NCBI GenBank assembly: GCA_038240335.1
Contig: JBBSDV010000181.1
Span: 1 to 6,000 of the forward strand
Direction of reading: 5' to 3'
From: JBBSDV01 sp038240335
Lineage (GTDB): Bacteria > Chloroflexota > Dehalococcoidia > DSTF01 > JACRBR01
Length of the DNA stretch: 6,000 nucleotides
The position numbers and the translations under genes are program-made. A model generated the notes under the pieces. It was not told where the DNA came from. It saw nothing but the letters and a program-made list of their open reading frames with translations, and ran no database searches. Numbering within the stretch: the stretch's first letter is position 1; each line of letters opens with the position of its first letter. This document shows positions 4,559-6,000 of this stretch, piece after piece.

Positions 4559-5491
4559 TCACTCGCCGTCGCTGCGACCAAACAGCGGCGTGCGCACGCC
4601 CGCCGGCACGATCACCGTGAGGGCGAGCGGCGCGATCGCGAATCGCATCGGCGTCACGCCGGCGCGCTCTCCGTCGATCTGCACCGGCAGGCCAGGCGTT
4701 GCGACCTCGATCGCGCCTGCCCGGAGATACTGGACGTTCGCGCCGGGCACCAGGCTAGGCGCGAGTCGATGCTGCTTGCGGAGCACGCGGATGCCGTCGA
4801 CGACGACGCGCCGCGCGCCGCCGCGCTGCATGATCCCGACGTCCAGCACGCCATCATCCGCCACCGCCTGGTACAGGATGTTCGCGATGCCGCCGTACGA
4901 GCAGGTGTTGCCGACGATCATCCAGTACAAGGGGACGTCCAAGGTCGCCTCATCGAGCCGCATCCGCACGTGCCATGCCTGCGTGCGGAAGATGGCGCGG
5001 ATCCCCGTGATCACGTACGCCGCGGCACCGAAGCGGCGCTTCATGCGCACGCTGATGCTCGGCACGACGAGCGCGTCGAACCCGACGCCGGCCATCAGCA
5101 AGAAGTAGCGCTCGCCGGCCATGCCGAGGTCGACACGCCGGCGGACGCCGCCAATGATGTCGCGCATCGCGCCGACGCAATCCTGCTGCATGCCGGTCTC
5201 TTTGGCCCAGACGTTCGCCGTGCCGCCGGGCAGCACGGCGAGCGCGGTCGGCGTGTTGGCGATTCCGTTGATCACCTCATTGATCGAGCCATCGCCGCCA
5301 TTGACGATGACGACGTCGATGCCGCGAGCGGCCGCGTCGCGCGCGATCTCGGTGGCGTGCCCTTCGCGATCAGTCGCCGTCGCCGTGATGTTCCAACCAG
5401 CTTCGCGCGCGATCGCGACGGCCCGCGCGAGACGCATCTCATCGAGGCTGCGGCGCGAAGCGGGGTTGCGGATGAGGACGCACGTCGTCAC
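4559..5491 (-). CDS. Diacylglycerol/sphingosine kinase-family lipid kinase (DagK/YegS type)
   Basis: A 310-residue protein of the DAGK catalytic-domain family, cytosolic or membrane-peripheral enzymes that phosphorylate lipid hydroxyls with ATP. Opening strand LIRNPASRR (6-14) matches the family's N-terminal NP motif. NGGDGSINEVING (64-76) carries the nucleotide-binding GGDG signature. LPGGTANVWAKE (87-98) replaces the more frequent LPLGTANDFAR. AGVGFDA (134-140), the C-terminal-domain DDGVLDV (212-218) and the metal/catalytic QIDGE (271-275) complete the set. The frame stays open about 290 bases farther upstream to 5785, but that part is low-complexity, contains the heptamer array and has no family counterpart; the GTG at 5489-5491 starts right at the domain. 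The ribosome binding site is weak (GAGG lies 17 bases upstream), so a GTG eight codons farther up is possible. Substrate (diacylglycerol, undecaprenol or other) is unknown. The gene converges on speD. Confidence 0.88.
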   Translation of the reverse strand: MTTCVLIRNPASRRSLDEMRLARAVAIAREAGWNITATATDREGHATEIARDAAARGIDVVIVNGGDGSINEVINGIANTPTALAVLPGGTANVWAKETGMQQDCVGAMRDIIGGVRRRVDLGMAGERYFLLMAGVGFDALVVPSISVRMKRRFGAAAYVITGIRAIFRTQAWHVRMRLDEATLDVPLYWMIVGNTCSYGGIANILYQAVADDGVLDVGIMQRGGARRVVVDGIRVLRKQHRLAPSLVPGANVQYLRAGAIEVATPGLPVQIDGERAGVTPMRFAIAPLALTVIVPAGVRTPLFGRSDGE

Positions 5492-5864
5492 GCCGCCATT
5501 GTGCGCGGTCACCTCAACTGGCGGTAGCGGAGGCTGGAGGCTGGAGGCTGGAGGCTGGAGGCTGGAGGCTGGAGGCTGGAGGCTGGAGGGGGAGAGCCTT
5601 GAGGGGAGAAACGGGCGCGCGACGTCGGCGATGTAGGAGGTGAGTGCGTGACGCGACGACGGGGAACGCACGCCAAGCCGGTGCAAAGCGTCACAGATCG
5701 GCGGTGCGGGTGCACTGCCGGATAGACGCGAGAGTCGGGGCGCGAGAAGGGCCGCACCCCCGACAAACGAGCTCCGTGTGGCCATCCAGCGCCGAGCGAA
5801 TGCGGCGTGCGCGCGCTTCGCCGCGCCTGCTTGGCGGAATCCTGACTACGAGCGTCGGTGCGAA
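5492..5864. other. Intergenic gap with heptamer array, no convincing gene
   Basis: This 373-bp stretch lies between the lipid kinase start and the miniprotein stop, both on the minus strand. Open frames cross it in several directions, partly because the GGAGGCT array has no stop codon in any frame, but the predicted peptides are Arg/Pro/Ser-rich and recognisable as no family. A plus-strand AGGAGG (5635-5640) precedes GTG codons at 5644 and 5648 but leads to nothing I can support. The short hairpin GCGCG-CTTCGC-CGCGC near 5811-5826 lacks a T tail. Confidence 0.5.
5529..5589. repeat. Perfect tandem array of the heptamer GGAGGCT (8 copies plus 5 bases)
   Basis: Eight exact copies of GGAGGCT run from 5529 to 5584, followed by GGAGG. 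The array ends about 37 bases upstream of the chosen GTG start of the lipid kinase, whose transcript would read it as AGCCTCC repeats. The plus strand repeats GGAGG, the Shine-Dalgarno core; the minus strand repeats CCTCC, the anti-Shine-Dalgarno core. Exact repetition marks it as a likely slippage site. The heptamer is not a multiple of three bases, so a copy change would shift the frame if translation began upstream. Confidence 0.95.
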
Positions 5865-5948
5865 CTACGCCTCTTCTTTGTTCCCGAGGAACTTGCGGGC
5901 GCCGAAGATCGCGGCGGCGACGCCGACGAGCATCATGATCTTCTTCAT
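5865..5948 (-). CDS. 27-residue single-pass membrane miniprotein
   Basis: ATG at 5946-5948 to TAG at 5865-5867 gives 27 residues. The order is a basic start (MKK), a hydrophobic alanine-rich helix (IMMLVGVAAAIFGA, residues 4-17), then RKFLGNKEEA, a short charged tail ending acidic. A perfect AGGAGG (5957-5962 on the minus strand) stands 8 bases before the ATG, the best ribosome binding site in the window, which is the main reason to believe this short ORF is translated. The pattern suits a one-helix inner-membrane protein, with the basic end and positive-inside rule leaving topology open; too few residues lie before the helix for a cleaved signal peptide with a mature product. Small helix-plus-charged-tail proteins of this kind are common and mostly unstudied. 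No family is recognised. The region upstream holds the hairpin GGAGA-TTGC-TCTCC (5983-5996). Confidence 0.7.
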   Translation of the reverse strand: MKKIMMLVGVAAAIFGARKFLGNKEEA

Positions 5949-6000
5949 GGGACTATCCTCCTGAATCCGAATCCTAGCTCAGGGAGAGCAATCTCCATCC

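Noticed and set aside
5492..5785. N-terminal extension of the lipid kinase with SSLQPPA repeats
   Set aside because: The repeats are just the translation of the GGAGGCT array, which is open in all frames, and the rest has no family counterpart; the catalytic domain begins at 5491.
5644..5964. Plus-strand frame preceded by a perfect AGGAGG (5635-5640)
   Set aside because: The spacing to the first GTG is too short, the alternative GTG gives only 24 codons, the peptide looks like a shadow frame, and it runs antisense over the better-supported miniprotein.

Overview
The window is a GC-rich piece of bacterial chromosome with ordinary housekeeping and accessory genes, short intergenic gaps and no phage, insertion sequence or CRISPR signal. 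The best guess for the source is a Chloroflexota-like (Dehalococcoidia/SAR202-type) bacterium. This rests on a secreted-protein tail with dockerin-like Ca-binding repeats, a SpeD of the short 'DGFGG...IGMTKI' subgroup, a selenocysteine tRNA, and frequent GTG starts. It is an inference from style and could be wrong at phylum level (Planctomycetota is the main alternative because of the terminal GPCP).

Layout, left to right: (1) 2-130 (+), the C-terminal 42 residues of a protein ending in a dockerin/EF-hand-like repeat. (2) 270-1109 (+), a classical short-chain dehydrogenase. (3) 1110-1442, a gap holding a possible terminator. (4) 1443-1898 (-), a small DinB-superfamily four-helix protein convergent with the dehydrogenase. 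(5) 2082-2179 (-), a complete tRNA-Sec with a UCA anticodon, a 9-bp variable arm and encoded CCA. (6) 2294-3499 (-), an ArgD-like class III aminotransferase. (7) 3500-3908, a 409-bp divergent intergenic region. Its right half looks like a regulatory leader for speD: a promoter candidate, a terminator-like hairpin with a T run, two tiny ATGA-overlapping ORFs and two hairpins before the speD ribosome binding site. (8) 3909-4322 (+), SpeD, a pyruvoyl S-adenosylmethionine decarboxylase-family proenzyme, followed by a perfect 13-bp terminator hairpin. (9) 4559-5491 (-), a diacylglycerol/sphingosine-type lipid kinase. (10) 5492-5864, a gap with a perfect tandem array of the heptamer GGAGGCT just upstream of the lipid kinase. 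(11) 5865-5948 (-), a 27-residue single-helix membrane miniprotein with a textbook ribosome binding site.

How the genes relate: the ArgD-like enzyme (ornithine/arginine chemistry) and SpeD (polyamine synthesis) are divergently transcribed from one intergenic region, so a shared metabolic theme is plausible, but no spermidine synthase is present in the window. The tRNA-Sec implies that the genome decodes UGA as selenocysteine; no selenoprotein or selA/selB/selD gene lies here. The remaining genes look functionally independent. The most novel elements are the speD leader and the heptamer array. Neither amounts to a proven new system.
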